The position numbers and the translations under genes were made by a program. 64,000 nucleotides of DNA from Galbula dea (Eukaryota; Chordata; Aves; Piciformes; Galbulidae), in contig VWZX01010081.1 of the NCBI GenBank assembly GCA_013399015.1, positions 508,180 to 572,179 of the forward strand. Reading direction: 5' to 3'. Every line of letters starts with the position of its first letter. Position 1 is the stretch's first letter. This document shows positions 23,828 to 35,912 of this stretch, in pieces. The notes below the pieces were generated by a model. It saw only the letters and a program-made list of their open reading frames with translations. It had not been told where the DNA came from and did no database searches.

Positions 23828-24581
23828 CCAAAACCTGAATAAAACATCCCAAAGATACAATGCTCCATGAGTAATACTGCCACAGTAACATTATCACCTG
23901 ACCTGGAACATACTCATGACCTGGCAAGGAGGCTATTTGCCTGTGTCTCTTTGAGATACCTGAGCCAGAACATATCACAGGTGGCTTCCTGGCATCACAA
24001 CTTGTTTTAGAAAAACCATGCACATTTTCAAAGCCTGCAGCTTCTCCCACCTGCAGATCAAAGCCCTTAGTTGCATACAGTTCCCTCCTCTGAGATGCAG
24101 GCTTCCTTGCTGTAAATGACATCTTACACATTTGGTCTAACTTTCATTTCATTTTGTTGTTTTAATTTGCAATATCAGATATCAAAGAAAGGCAAAGGGA
24201 CAAAAGCCAGCTTGGAAATCCATTCAAGTGGAGGTTTCACTGGTTTACATAAAACAAGCCATAATCTACTTGATTGAAATTGCTGAGTGTATAAAAGGCT
24301 GCAGTTTGTCAGAGAAAGATAAAATGCATATATTAATGAGAATATAGAAGAGCAACATGAAGCAGTGTTGAACAGGAGACTGCAGTGAGACATAAACAGA
24401 CTTATGTCTCTCTTAGTTGCCACCAGTCACTGTGAACCTTCTTGGTCTAGTTGCCTACTGTAGGGGTGGATAGTTGGTCTGAAGGACTTCTTTCAACACA
24501 GTTATCATTAGCAAACAAACACCCAAAATTAATTGGGACTTACCTCCACAGGACAGGTGCTTCTCCAGCCTGGTCATTATT
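23828..24581. other. Unique sequence, no gene recognised
   Basis: A 138-codon minus-strand frame (23715-24131) overlaps the CR1 end and continues into this region without a recognisable domain. No other features were seen. Confidence 0.4.
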
Positions 24582-24822
24582 TTCACAGAATCATTAAGGT
24601 TGTACAAGACCTCTAAGGTCATAGAGTCCAATCATTAACCTAACACTGCCACATTTTTTGAACACCTCCAAGGATGGTGATTCCACCACTGCCCTGGGCA
24701 GCCTGGGCCAATGCCTAACTACTCAGACAGTGAAGAAATTTTTCCTAATATCCAACCTGAACCTCAATGGCACAATCTGAACTCATTTCTTCTTGTCCTA
24801 TCTGTAGTCACTTGGGAGAACA
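24582..24822 (-). mobile_element. CR1 LINE, 5'-truncated 3' region
   Basis: It starts ttcacagaatcattaaggtt and continues with gattccaccactgccctggg, gtgaagaaatttttcctaat and cttcttgtcctatctg. The wording resembles the copy at 3808, with a little more internal sequence retained. Confidence 0.92.
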
Positions 24823-26226
24823 TTTCTTTATTTATCTTCTTCTACCAGCCAGTGCTCCAAATTGGGAATATAACATGATTTTAACTGTTTCAGCCTGTGG
24901 GATCTGTAAGGGATTGTAGATTATTCCTTTCTTACCAGTCACCCAAATCTTTGCAGAAGGAGCATCTCTAGCAAGCAATCCAGGTAAATAGCTTGGCATC
25001 CCTGGTAATAAAATTATACTGTATGGGACTTCTATGAGTGAAATGGATCTAGAGATTAAAAATACCTCACCCCTCAGCTTCATGTTACTCAGATGGCAGG
25101 AACTAGTGCCAAAGTTTTGACAGACCTTAAATTGAAACAAAGAAACAAACAGAAAAGCAAACAAACACACACAAACCCAAACAAAATACCTAAGCTCTTT
25201 AGTTAGCTTCAGTTTCTCCCAACCCTCCAGGAATGTGAGTTTTCCTTTGGTGGTTGGAGAAGAAAATGAAGAGTTCCCATGGAAATTGCCAGAAATCTTT
25301 TTACTTCCCCCTCCTCCAAGCTACAGAGCATGATTCTGAAAACACCCACAGAATCTACTGGTCATTAAAGGTAGTGATGGGAACTCAGGCAGCAACAAAA
25401 CTTAGATGTTTCCCCAAGTTTTACAGTGTATTTCACAATAATTTGCTCTGTATTCACTCTCATTACAAAGGCTATGTTAGAATGAGAATGACTTCCATGC
25501 TCTGCCATACTCAACTTCTCTGACCTTTTTAGTATGCTGCCTTTTGAAGCTTGACAAGGTGACCTCTTCTGGACACCTTAACATGGCAGAAAACTAGGAC
25601 CAGGGAGGGAAGAAGTAGGTGACAGCAATAGACTCTCTGCCAAATTCTTTAAAGCTTTCAACAAGCTTACTCTAACTTTGGGGGTTTTTTGTTTGTTGGT
25701 TGGTTGTCTTGGGTTTTTTTGGTGTGTATTTAAACAGATTTCCTACCTTTTCTCCAGCACTTTATGTCTCTGGAATTGCAGCAGGCACCCAGCACTGTGA
25801 CTTACCTGTGGTAGGTGTATCGCAAAACGAGCAGTCTATACCCACGCTCTGCTGCTTGGAGGTTGGGTTGGTCTTCTGAATTATTCATCAGGTCAGGAAC
25901 AAAGGTCAGAATTGGCTCCCAGATGACCAGATGTCTCTTTTCTCAGCCTCTATGACAGTTTTTTGGGGGGGTTGGGTGTTGGTTTTTAATGGATAGTATA
26001 GACACTAGGCCTGTTCACTTAGATACATGCAGCATTTCCTTTTGGAGGATAGGAAATTTGCTTCATCTCTATTCCCTGCTCTAATTGCCCCATGAATGAT
26101 CAGAAAAACTAAGGAAGGTCCATGTCATAGGGCTGGTCAACAACCTGCTGCCCAAGCATGGAGTCACAGGGGGACAGGCTTGTATCGAGCACATTCCTTC
26201 CATTCCCTTGAAAGTTGAAGCATAAA
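24823..26226. other. Unique sequence, no gene recognised
   Basis: T/G-rich low complexity lies at about 25680-25725. CpG sites are grouped at about 25819-25845. A 112-codon minus-strand frame at 24832-25170 lacks motifs. Confidence 0.4.
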
Positions 26227-26632
26227 GAATCACAGACTCATAAAATGGTTTTGGTTGGAAAAACCTTTAAGGTCATCAAGACCAACTTGCTAAGTCCACC
26301 ACTAAACCATGTCCCTCAGTGCCACATCTACAGGTCTTTCAGAATCATCAACTTGAATAGAATGATCTTAGTTGGAAAAGACCTTTAAGATCACCAAGTC
26401 CACCAGTTAACCAGGTACTAACAAGCCCATTACTAAACCACGTTCCTCAGCACCACATCTACAGGACTTTCAGAATCATAGAATAGAATAGAATTATTTT
26501 TGTTGGAAAAGACCTTTAAGATCCAACTGTTACCCAACACTGCCAGGTCACCACTAAACCATGTCCCCCAGCACCACACCTACACGTCTTTTAAATCCTT
26601 CCAGGGATGGTGACTCCACCACTTCCACTAGA
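26227..26632 (-). mobile_element. CR1 LINE 3' end, tandemly triplicated
   Basis: Three antisense CR1 3' ends stand head to tail at 26227-26340, 26341-26471 and 26472-26632. Each has a gttggaaaa(g)accttta core, a tactaaacca or cactaaacca block and a cacatctaca or cacacctaca block. Copies 1-2 and 2-3 are joined at the same point (ctacagg, one or two bases, ctttcagaatcat). A shared junction points to tandem duplication rather than three independent insertions. The last copy alone continues further, to gatggtgactccaccacttc. Confidence 0.9.
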
Positions 26633-27952
26633 GTCAAAGATAAGCCTAAAAGAGTTGTTGCCAACTTTCCTACCCCTTGTGTACCTTGTTTTCCTGGTAC
26701 AAGGCCATATCATTCCTTGAAATGAGTGCAGAAGAGGGCAGGAGCCTCTAAACCATTAGAAACATTGTGCTGGAGGGAATGGTTGCAAGGATGCTAAGAG
26801 GTGCACGGCAGAGGTGTCTCCTTGTCTCCTCAGCCAGTCACTCCCCATCCCAGCCTTTTGATATGAAACACTGGAAATATTCTGAGGAACAACCAGGCTG
26901 GTTGCTAACCTCTGGTTTTAGTGATTTAAAGAGAGGTTTCAGCCTCCTTTTGCTTATCAGCACCGAGCCTGACACTCCCCTGATACTGCAATGCTCCCTC
27001 ACTTCCTGGAGCTGAGATGGGGACTGAAAGGCTTTCAGCCTTTCATATCTCCACCTCACATCTTTCCTCTCCACTATTACCTGCAGGTGTGCTGAGAAGA
27101 CTTAGACACACTTAAAATCACCTTTATTCTTATATTTTTTCATTCTATTTCTCTGAAATATGCTTCCCCCTACATTAGATCTGCAACATTCTGGTCCTTC
27201 ATTACACCACTTCAATAAGAAACAGGTTTTCCACTTCTTTCCTGTGGGAAAGTGCTAAGCATGAACTTTACAAAATACCCTAATATGGTGACTGAAGAGT
27301 TAATGATCTCTGAGCCTACTGCCTGAGGATTATTTAGCACACCAGGTGCCTGCTGCACTCTCACTGGCGAGGAGAGCATGGGAACAGGGATGAATCATGG
27401 CTGCAGCTGCACGGGAGAGGGGTCTGGAAGCTGGTGAGACAATTGTGATCTTCCTGAGACCCTCTTTTATTTACACAAGTACAAAGCACATGCTAAGTTA
27501 ACCAAATGGACCCCTGGCCATCCCAGCACCCACCTTGTGGTTGCACAGACTCATATCACTCAGCACCAAGGGCCTCATCTTCCTGGGCAATGCCACAATC
27601 CTCGCAGTCCAATGGTCCTCAGATACATGCAAATGCTTATCACTGTGTTTTACACCTTGCTTGGAAGGTTGCTCTGCTCAAGTATGAAGACTTTCTGTGG
27701 CTAGGGAAGTGTAACATTTCACTACTCCTTTCAGTTCCTCTAATCTTCACCAGAGTCAATACTTTCAGCCACCTAAAGGTTCCTGTTGTTCACCTTTAGA
27801 GTCCTCTTCTAGAAGTGCACCTCTCTTCCTTCAGGGAATAGCTGGTTTGATTTGGGTTTGTTTTTTTGTTGTTGTTGGTTTGGGTTTTTCTAAACAAATA
27901 CATAAGGACATAATTTGATACCATACATAACACCTCTTTTGAATTTTCATTG
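26633..27952. other. Unique sequence, no gene recognised
   Basis: There are short frames at 26767-27015 and 27506-27799 without motifs. A T/G-rich run (27858-27890) precedes the next CR1. AT-rich text with no repeat occupies 27110-27200. Confidence 0.4.
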
Positions 27953-28377
27953 CACAGAATCAGACAATCACAGCATGATGGGGTTTGGAAGGGACCTCTG
28001 GAGATCATCTAGTCCAACCCCCTGCTAAAGCAGGGTCACCCAGAGCACGTTGCCCAGGATCACCTCCAGCTGCCTTGGGAATCTCTCCCCAGAAGGAGAC
28101 TCCACAACCTCTCTGGGCAGCCTGGGCCAGGGCTCCAAAACTCTCCTAGGAGATTTTTTCCTCCTGTTCAGATGGAACCTCCTGGGTTTCACTTTGTGCC
28201 CAGTGCCCCTTCTTCTATCACTTGGCACTACTGAAAAGAGTCTGGCTCTTGACACCTGCCCTTTAGCCATTGCTCAGCAATGAGCTGATCCCCTCTGGGG
28301 CTGCTCTTCTCCAGGCTAACCAGCCCCAGGGCTTTCAGCCTTTCCTCCTCGGAGAGATCCATGAGTCCCCTCATTAT
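27953..28377 (-). mobile_element. CR1 LINE, long 3' fragment
   Basis: This antisense copy of about 425 bp opens cacagaatcagacaatcac and includes ggaagggacctctggagatc, tcacccagagcacgttgccc, gagactccacaacctctctg, and the more internal ggctgctcttctccaggcta and accagccccagggctttcag. It is truncated at the 5' end of the element. Confidence 0.95.
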
Positions 28378-29182
28378 CAACACAATCATACACAAGGATG
28401 CAAAACCAGGTGAGTACCTGTCACACATAGGAGTGCAGGAGAGACCCTCACCGAGCACCAGGGAGAGAAACTAGAGTAGGAAGAGGCATGGCAATAGCAG
28501 GGAGCCAAGTGACTTATCTTAAGTACAAGGAGCTTGAGAGAGAAATGAGCAATCCCAGCATGGTCCTGGGGCAGAAAAAGTTCACATGGTCTTTTAATCA
28601 GGATATGCTATTTCAGAGTCAGTGAAAAGCTCTCCTCAGATCCAATAAGGTATGGTTTTGGGTAATTCATAATGAAAATGACAACTAAATCTGCAGGGCT
28701 GCAGACAACTTCTCAAAGAACATAGATTTTTGTTAAAGGAATCATTAAAGGGGAACCAATATGGAAACTCATTTGTACTATTCTCAGGGAGGGAAGTTTT
28801 TGACCCATCTCAGCACTTTTCCTGTGTTTAACTATAACAGAGACATTCACAGTGATAACCCATCTCTGTTTATAAGAAAGTCTGTTCTGAATGAGATAAA
28901 TATGTTTTCTCTGGTACACCTCTTCCCCTGTCCTACAGAGGCTAAATATGCTACATATGGTGAAAGCAATGCATAAGTCCGTTGCAACAAGTGCTCTCAT
29001 AAAACAGCATCTCTACCTACAGCTCTTTTACCCCGGAGGTAATAAAGAGAAGTTCACATCAGTGTATCAGGTATGTGGGAGGGAGACTGCAACACCCCCC
29101 CCCTCTCTGCTCTGTCCATCCCAGACTTATGAAATAAACAAAAATTAGTAATAAAAATTAAAATCCCCGTTTAATTGACTTC
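28378..29182. other. Unique sequence, no gene recognised
   Basis: Overlapping frames on both strands at 28713-29000 and 28761-28976 carry no motif. A seven-C run occurs near 29094-29102. Confidence 0.4.
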
Positions 29183-29378
29183 AGAGACTGAAAGAGCAGA
29201 GGAAGGGACCTCTAGAGGTCCTTTAGTCCAACCCCTCTGTTAAAGCAGGGTCACCCAGAGCACATTGCCTAGGATCACCTCCAGGTGCCTTTGGAATCAA
29301 TCCACAGAAGGAGACTCCACAACCTCTCTGGGCATCCTGGGGCAGGGCTCCAACACCCTCACAGCAAAGCAGTTTTTA
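29183..29378 (-). mobile_element. CR1 LINE, 5'-truncated 3' region
   Basis: It contains ggaagggacctctagaggtc, tagtccaacccctctg, tcacccagagcacattgcct and gagactccacaacctctctg. The terminal catagaatc repeats are degraded. It matches the subtype at 4131 and 27953. Confidence 0.92.
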
Positions 29379-30379
29379 TCATAAGAAATAGCAGTATAAT
29401 GGCACAAATCCCCTGGGAGTACCCATCCATGCAAAGGACCATACTTACTCTTTCTAAATGACGCTGAATGACATTTGTAGACACCTTTCTTTTCCATATC
29501 TGATACCCCAGAAAAAGTGCTACTACCTCCCCACTACCCCCACAATGACTGCTGCTGTGTCATCAGTTGGTTTCTCCATTCAACAGAAATGAGATCCTCC
29601 CTACAGCATACTGGTCCAGCTGCTGCTGGGAATGAGGTAAGCATTCATGGTACATCCTCAAATGATCCCTAAGTGACTCTTATTACCACATATCCCATAT
29701 CCAACTTTTTCCTTTGCTGTTCTCTGCTTCGTGAGTTTCTTTTCACTTTCCTCAGTGTTTACTGTACTTTGAACAGTTATGTGGCTACCATCCATAGGAG
29801 AACCATGGGAACTGGCAGGCAATGAATGACTGGCATGAAAAAAGGGTTTTTTCCCCCCTTCTTCTTCTTCTTCTTCTTCTCCATCTTGAAAACAAACTTG
29901 GCAAGCCATCAGATGGGAAAAAAATCTAATCTTCTGCCAGCTCCTGCCCAATGCCAGTGTCAGCCTATTTAAAGTAGTTGTCTGGGGGAAGGTAGAACTA
30001 AACCAGCACATCAGACTGCATCTTTTCACTCCATATCAGGAAAAACCAAACCAAATCAAACCAAAAATAATGGGAAAACCCCAATAAAAGCAGAAGATGC
30101 TGAGCTCTCTTTTCTCTCCAACTGAAGTTAAACATCTGAGCCCCTGACACAAATGTACACTGTAGGAATCCATAATAAGGTACAGCAGTTAAAACCAATA
30201 ACTACATTCTCGGTGCTATAGTATAATCCTTATTGTTACTGGGGAGTCTGGATCTTGCTACAACAGAGGGTTTGGTTGATTCTCTTTTTTGTTGTTGTTG
30301 TTCTATTACATGCCTCCCAACCAAGTCCTTTTTCTTTTATAGCTCCCTATGGTAGGAAAAGGAGAAAGAGTGGATTGAA
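29379..30379. other. Unique sequence with a (CTT)n repeat
   Basis: A (CTT)n run of about eight units lies at 29858-29881. An aaaccaaaccaaatcaaacc run lies at about 30045, with a gttgttgttgtt run near 30290. A minus-strand 123-codon frame (29658-30029) crosses the CTT repeat and is probably an artefact. Confidence 0.4.
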
Positions 30380-30742
30380 GTTTCCAGGGAGCTGTCGGCC
30401 TTTGTAATAAGGTCCATGGCTCACTGCTAGTTCACAAAGGGGGTTAGCACTCGAACCGTGGTGAGCTATTCATCCTGCCAGCGAGCTCAGGTGAATGCAG
30501 CGCTCGGAGCCAACCGGGAACGTTCAAGCCCCATTCACCCGGTAGCTAGATAATGTACCACAAGCTGAAAACTGTTCATTGAGCCAGCAGGAAATTCAGA
30601 TGTTTAGCAAGCCCTGGAACCAAGGGCTGCTGTGATGGATGGTAATATCCAGACCTTGGGAATCGTGTAGGGATGCAGGGCTGGGCTTGGGGCGGGCGAG
30701 TTGCCCACGGTAAAAGGAACACATCGGTTACGGGAGAGGTGA
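30380..30742. promoter_or_regulatory. Small CpG-rich island
   Basis: I count about 15 CpG dinucleotides in some 360 bp, against long stretches of the window with almost none. The cluster includes cagcgctcggagcc, aaccgggaacgttc and an SP1-like ggggcgggcg at about 30690. No TATA box or first exon can be assigned. It could be a promoter-associated or enhancer-associated island, or a methylation-protected conserved element. Confidence 0.3.
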
Positions 30743-33700
30743 GGGAGGCTGGGAGTCAGGGGAGAAGGTGTTGAAGTGTTCCTCTTCTCCTCCTGCACAG
30801 GGAACTGCAAGAGAGAAGAGGTGAATTTGATTTATTTCCCATTGTCAGTTATGGAGCAAAACTAAAAGAAGAATACACCAATAAAACAAGAGACTTAACT
30901 CTAGGAGGAAAAATGCCTATTCCCAGGAGAGAAATGTGATACTCCCCAGCTTGCCCACTACCAGCACTTGGAGACCCACTCCCAGCTGCTCCACATTCTT
31001 CAATTTCATCACTCAAAACTGAATTACAGGGGAGAATTAACGTTGGCCATGCTGCTCCTGCCGTTCTTCTGGTGCTGCTCGTCAAAACAGTGCTCAGCCA
31101 TCACCGGAGCCATGCAACCTTGAGAGGTCAGCCCCTACCATGGCAGCAACAGACAGAGAGGAACAGACACCCTGTAGGGCTACTGACAGAAGACCAAAGC
31201 CCAAGGGTCCCAGGACATATAACCCAAAATTTAATTTCCTGCAAAGTGAAATTGTGTCAAGAAATGGCCAGACAGGAATTTATAGCACTTTTTACCCCCC
31301 TGGGTGCAGGTGGAAAGCAGACACATCAGCAGCCCTCTGATCCACTCCAGGAGCCCCAAAGGAATGAGGAGGAGAATTTAGCCCATTCACTGCAGCCCAT
31401 CAAAACCTTTCAAGCTGAGGTCTCTCCAGTCACTCTTGACACCTCTGCTTCATTTGATAGCTCTGAACAGATCATTAAAAATACAAGGGCCTGTATGTGT
31501 CAGTAGTTCACAGGAAACATAGCACCTGCCCTGTATTTAGATCATCATTTCCATTTGATGAAGTCAAATAACTTGCTAGTTGGGCAAACTGAGGCACACT
31601 CACATTAACAGCCTTGAAGAAGAAAAAAGAAAACTCACTGGCTATCCACTGAGGGAATTTGGTAGGAGGTGATGATATTCCCAGTTTCCATTCAAATGCA
31701 CTCTATCCCAACCACACACTGCCCAAATTTCTTTGGGCACATTGCTCGGTGTGGGCATGAGCCCTAAGGGCAGGAGCAAGTACTGCTCGCATGAGCACAG
31801 GAAGCTGCCAAAACTCTGTCTGAACTTTCTACACACCTGCTGATCTTAAAGCTTTCCCCTAGGACATCCCTGTAGCTTCAGCATCACCTCTTCAGCGACC
31901 TGGCATAGCTACCTCTATCTTCCCAGAGATGCTGTGCCTGCTGAAAAGGGCAGTGGTCACCTCAGCCTCTCATCACCACTTGACCTTCTTACCTTTATGC
32001 TCTCGTGGTTCTCCATCCTCTGCCAGCTTGCACACAGCACTTAATGAAAAAGGCAGAGCTAGGAAATCAGAGAATGACCCAGAGCTGGCAAGGAGAAGAG
32101 GAGACAAGGTTCTGATTCCAGCTCTGAGCCTGGGCTATGAAGTGGGATTTACATAATAATTAACTCTGGTATTCTTGGACAACTCCCTTTCTGTGTAACA
32201 ACTGCAGCTGATTCCCCTGTACACCCTTAAAAATCTGTCTAGCTATCAAATCCAAAAACCCAACACCTGTGTGTCAGCACGAACAGCTGTACACTTGCCA
32301 CTGTTCCTCTCTCTGCAGAGGATGCCACATGCCAGTTGCTTTACTTAGAGCGTGTGGGGAGGCCAATCCATTAGAGAGAGAACACAGCATAATTAAGAAG
32401 CAACATGCTTTCTTGTTCCTGCTGCCCTATTTTTTGTTGCTTTTTTTTTCCTTTTTTTTTTTTTTTCACCCCTCCTTGTACTTACTTTGTTTAAACAACT
32501 CCACCAACTTCATCTTGCTGATCTTCAGAGGCTTGCAGGGCTGGTGAACTTGGGAGGCAGGGTCTGTTTTCCCAGATTCTCACAGCATTCATCAGCTGGC
32601 AGGTTAGGGTAGAGAAGCTTCCAGTTGAACTACATTTTTGTCTTTTGGGGTTTTTTTCTTTCCCTTTTATTTTTTGTCTTCTTTCCCTGAGAAATATCCT
32701 CAATAAGAAAGATCTTCTTAGAATAAATAACAGCAGAGTTGAAGAGCACAGAATCTAAACACGCTCATTCCACGAGCCGTGCGACGGCAACAAATGATTA
32801 CATCCACCCCAAAACATCCACAGTCAGTCATGGTTGTTTTCACTGCATTCCAGATATCAGTTGCAATCACTCTCTCTATATATTCCTTTCTCTATTTTGC
32901 TTGTCTCTCTGTATGCCAGTGTTCCCTTCTTACAAGGAACAGAATCATCATTTTGCTAAACTAAGCTTTATCTTCCCAAACTGTGCTCTGTGTGATGCAC
33001 CCTGTGTGTAAAAATACAAGCTAAAACAGGGGATTTAAAAATCAAGCTAAATGTCTCAGGGCCTATTTGGAGGCATAATGTAAGACTTTATCTTCAGATC
33101 AATAACTTGCACTGGTATCCCTAAATTGGCAAGCCAAGAGTGCAGCCTAGCTTCACAAGCCATGTTACCTTTGTGCTCCTAATCCTCACGGGGCTACCTA
33201 TACTTGTCTTTCTGTACATTGGATCACTGCTAGTGGAGAGCTGAAAAGCATCTCCAGCAATCTTTAATTCATGTGATTAAAAATTCAAAAGAAGCCCTTG
33301 TACCAGCTGTTAAACTATGTTAGTAAGCTGTAATTCAGAGTTCAAATCCCAGCAAATTGAAGGTTAGGTTAACAGGATCATTCAGTGGAACTGCATTATA
33401 TCGTAGTAGCTAGAACAGTAGGTGGACTGTTTGATACATGCTCATTTGCAGAAGATAAACTAAGGATGAGCAAACTCAAAGCACTGCAAACCTTGTCTTG
33501 GATTTATTTTCCTCCCTCTCTCTTCATGTAGCATGGTTTTTAGTTTTTATTTTTTTTAAGAGCCTGGCAGATGAAACCAACTGTGGGGTTTGTTTAATCT
33601 TTGCACAGATAGAAGCAGAATAAAATCAGCATGAAGTGTTTTGTTTAAGATTATCTGGAATCTGAGAAATGTGGTTTTCATCTCTGAGACTAATTAGTTT

Positions 33701-34006
33701 AAATATAACAAAGGTGAAATGAGTTTGATGGTCTTAAGTCTACTGTTCATTCTCCTTCAGTAAATAGAAAGAAAAATCTAAGAGAAAAGAAATCCACCTT
33801 ATTTAACACAGTTTGAGATGATTATTCTTTGCTCAGGCTGGTCCCAAGACAAACTTGCAGGAAGTCTGGAAGAATCAACCCTTAAGTGCAAGTAAAGCTA
33901 AAAGTATTTTCTAGTATTACAATTATTATTCATTATTGGCACTACAATAGTCATTAGCCTTCAGTGGAGAGTGGAATGCTATTGTGGGAAGTGCTGCATA
34001 GAAAAG
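30743..34006. other. Unique sequence, no gene recognised
   Basis: A 144-codon plus-strand frame at 31072-31506 is the longest here, but it shows no domain. Low-complexity poly-T occupies about 32440-32466. AT-rich repeat-free text lies at 33000-33950. Four more CpG sites occur at about 31040-31105. Confidence 0.35.
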
Positions 34007-34217
34007 TGACAGTATTTGCTCCACAGAGCTCACAGCCTCTGCAGCTTTACAGAGCTTGCAGGGAGAAGGTGAGAAACAGGATGTAATATCATCTTTAGTT
34101 TGCAGATGGGGAATTATGGCACAAAGTGTCTTTCCCAAAACCACACAGGAAGCATGCAGAGCTAGGAGCTGAATCCTGATCTCCTGAAGGCTTTAACCAA
34201 AATACCATCCTTCCTGT
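34007..34217 (+). mobile_element. MIR/CORE-SINE-like relic
   Basis: The order of blocks matches MIR by eye: tttgcagatggggaattatg, gcacaaagtgtctttcccaa, accacacaggaagcatgcag, then agctaggagctgaatcctga, and a final tttaaccaaaataccatcct. These correspond to the MIR stretches for the acagatgaggaaactgaggc region, the cacacagctag region and the final ctctttccac..accat region. Upstream similarity is weaker. Confidence 0.65.
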
Positions 34218-35306
34218 CTATTGAAAGACTCCCACTTATTACAGAACAGGCTGCAAAGCAGATCTTTAAGAAAGCCAGACTCCAAAACTAGATGTGGTCC
34301 TGTACCTATGGTATCCACAAAAAAAAAATGTAGCCCATTTTAAATCTCCTGATAAAATCTTTACAGTTGTGTTCCTGGTGACTTTAGTAAGGTAGGTTTT
34401 GTGCAATAAAGAGGAAGTCTGGCAAGCAAGCTGGTGGGAAAGGCTAGGAAGGATTGATAGCTTGCTGAAGGTGGTAACAGAGCTAGGGGAAAATGGTCCA
34501 CTGGAGTTATACTGGTAAGGTAATACTGGGGGATGATGCCTCCCAATAACAGCAGTTAGGAAAACCATGTCTTTCAAAATCAGAAGAAAACACATTAGAT
34601 GAGAAAAAGTGCTGAGGGTGAGTGCATCAGGGATGCTGGAAGAGGGAAATTTGAGCTGAAGAAGCAGGTGAAGAGAAGCTTGGTGGAAAAAAGGTAAGGG
34701 TTGTTAGGGCTAGAGCCCTCCAGCCAAAGTGCAGGAATTTTAGCATAAGTAACAAAGGAGTACCAATAAAAAAGAGGGCCTTGGAGTTCTGCCCCCTTGC
34801 TGTTGGTAAGGTACCAACTCACGAAACTTCTAACCTACTTTACATGATGTCCTCCCAGAGGTGTACTCACAGGTTTGAAGACAGAAGACATCTCTTTGTG
34901 CATCTTTTTGGCCATCACACCTGCAAACTACTTTCAATAAATAGCTCTTTCTCAACTTGCACCTGAGACAGTATTTCTCCTGAAATAACTAAAGTCTTAC
35001 TATTCTTTCCAATGAAGGTTTTCAAATGAACTTAATAAAAAATATCAATAAAATAATTTCTTTTTTGTGACAAGCACATGCTTGCCTGTCTGCAAAAGGT
35101 GGAGGGTTGGCTCCAACCATTAAACCCCTCCACTGAATGATCACTCCCACTGTGAGTCAGATATCATGTCTACACACATGGCACTCCCAAAACACTTCCA
35201 ATGCTACACCAAATGCAGTGTTTAAAAGCAACTTTGTCTAACCAAGGGCTGAGTAAAACTTGTGAAAGGCTTGGCCTCGTAATTTAAAGTCATCATCATC
35301 AACAAG
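34218..35306. other. Unique sequence, no gene recognised
   Basis: A 109-codon minus-strand frame at 34266-34595 and several shorter ones show no motif. No repeat is apparent. Confidence 0.4.
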
Positions 35307-35495
35307 CCTTCACTTGGATAGCACCTTTCATTCAAAGATCTCAGAACACTTAATTTAATTAAGCCTTTCAACAATGCCATAATGCAGCCAAATGTTATAA
35401 TAACTGCTTGTAGAGGTTTGAATCTGAGACAAAGAGAGGTTAAATGAGTCTCCCAAGGTCCCAGAACGAATTAATAACATCGCCAAGAAGAGGCT
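35307..35495 (+). mobile_element. MIR/CORE-SINE-like relic
   Basis: It reads gatagcacctttcattcaaa, gatctcagaacacttaattt, aattaagcctttcaacaatg, and then tgagacaaagagaggttaaa with tgagtctcccaaggtcccag. This is the MIR order of blocks, with the gaggttaa..cccaaggtc box well kept. The 3' end is too divergent to define. Confidence 0.6.
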
Positions 35496-35912
35496 GCAAA
35501 GCCAGAGCCGTAGCCACGCTCCTTCTCTCCTTTCCCATTTGAACTTACGGTCATGGGTGGGTTTCTGTGCCCACCAAACTGTAGTGGGGATACCACAGGA
35601 CCTCCCTCAGCTTCCCAGGGAGGTTTGGGAGCACTGTGTGTGAAAAAAAAAAAACAACAAACCAGCAGCAATTTCTCAGCAGGGTTAGCTGCACCCTGTA
35701 AAGGAAGGTGGTAATGGGAGGGTCTTCCCCCAAAAACCAAGATGAGAAAAGATCTCATGGTGCTTTCCTCCTCACCACCACTTCCTCTGGGATACCTTAG
35801 GAAGCAGGATTGTTTGCTGTTTTCCCATGGCTAAGACCTGTGAGATCTTTTACAGTACATTAGTGGTTTATTTTCTAATCCAAAAGGCTAAGGCAGAGAG
35901 ACCACAGTCACC
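35496..35912. other. Unique sequence, no gene recognised
   Basis: A minus-strand frame at 35471-35758 crosses an A-rich run at 35642-35655. No gene is recognised. Confidence 0.4.

Noticed and set aside
31049..31125. Tiny frame opening MLLLPFFWCCSS, resembling a signal peptide
   Set aside because: It stops after about two dozen residues and has no clear downstream exon.
31072..31506. 144-codon plus-strand frame downstream of the CpG island
   Set aside because: Its position is tempting, but it has no recognised domain or splice-site support, and a chance frame of this length is expected.
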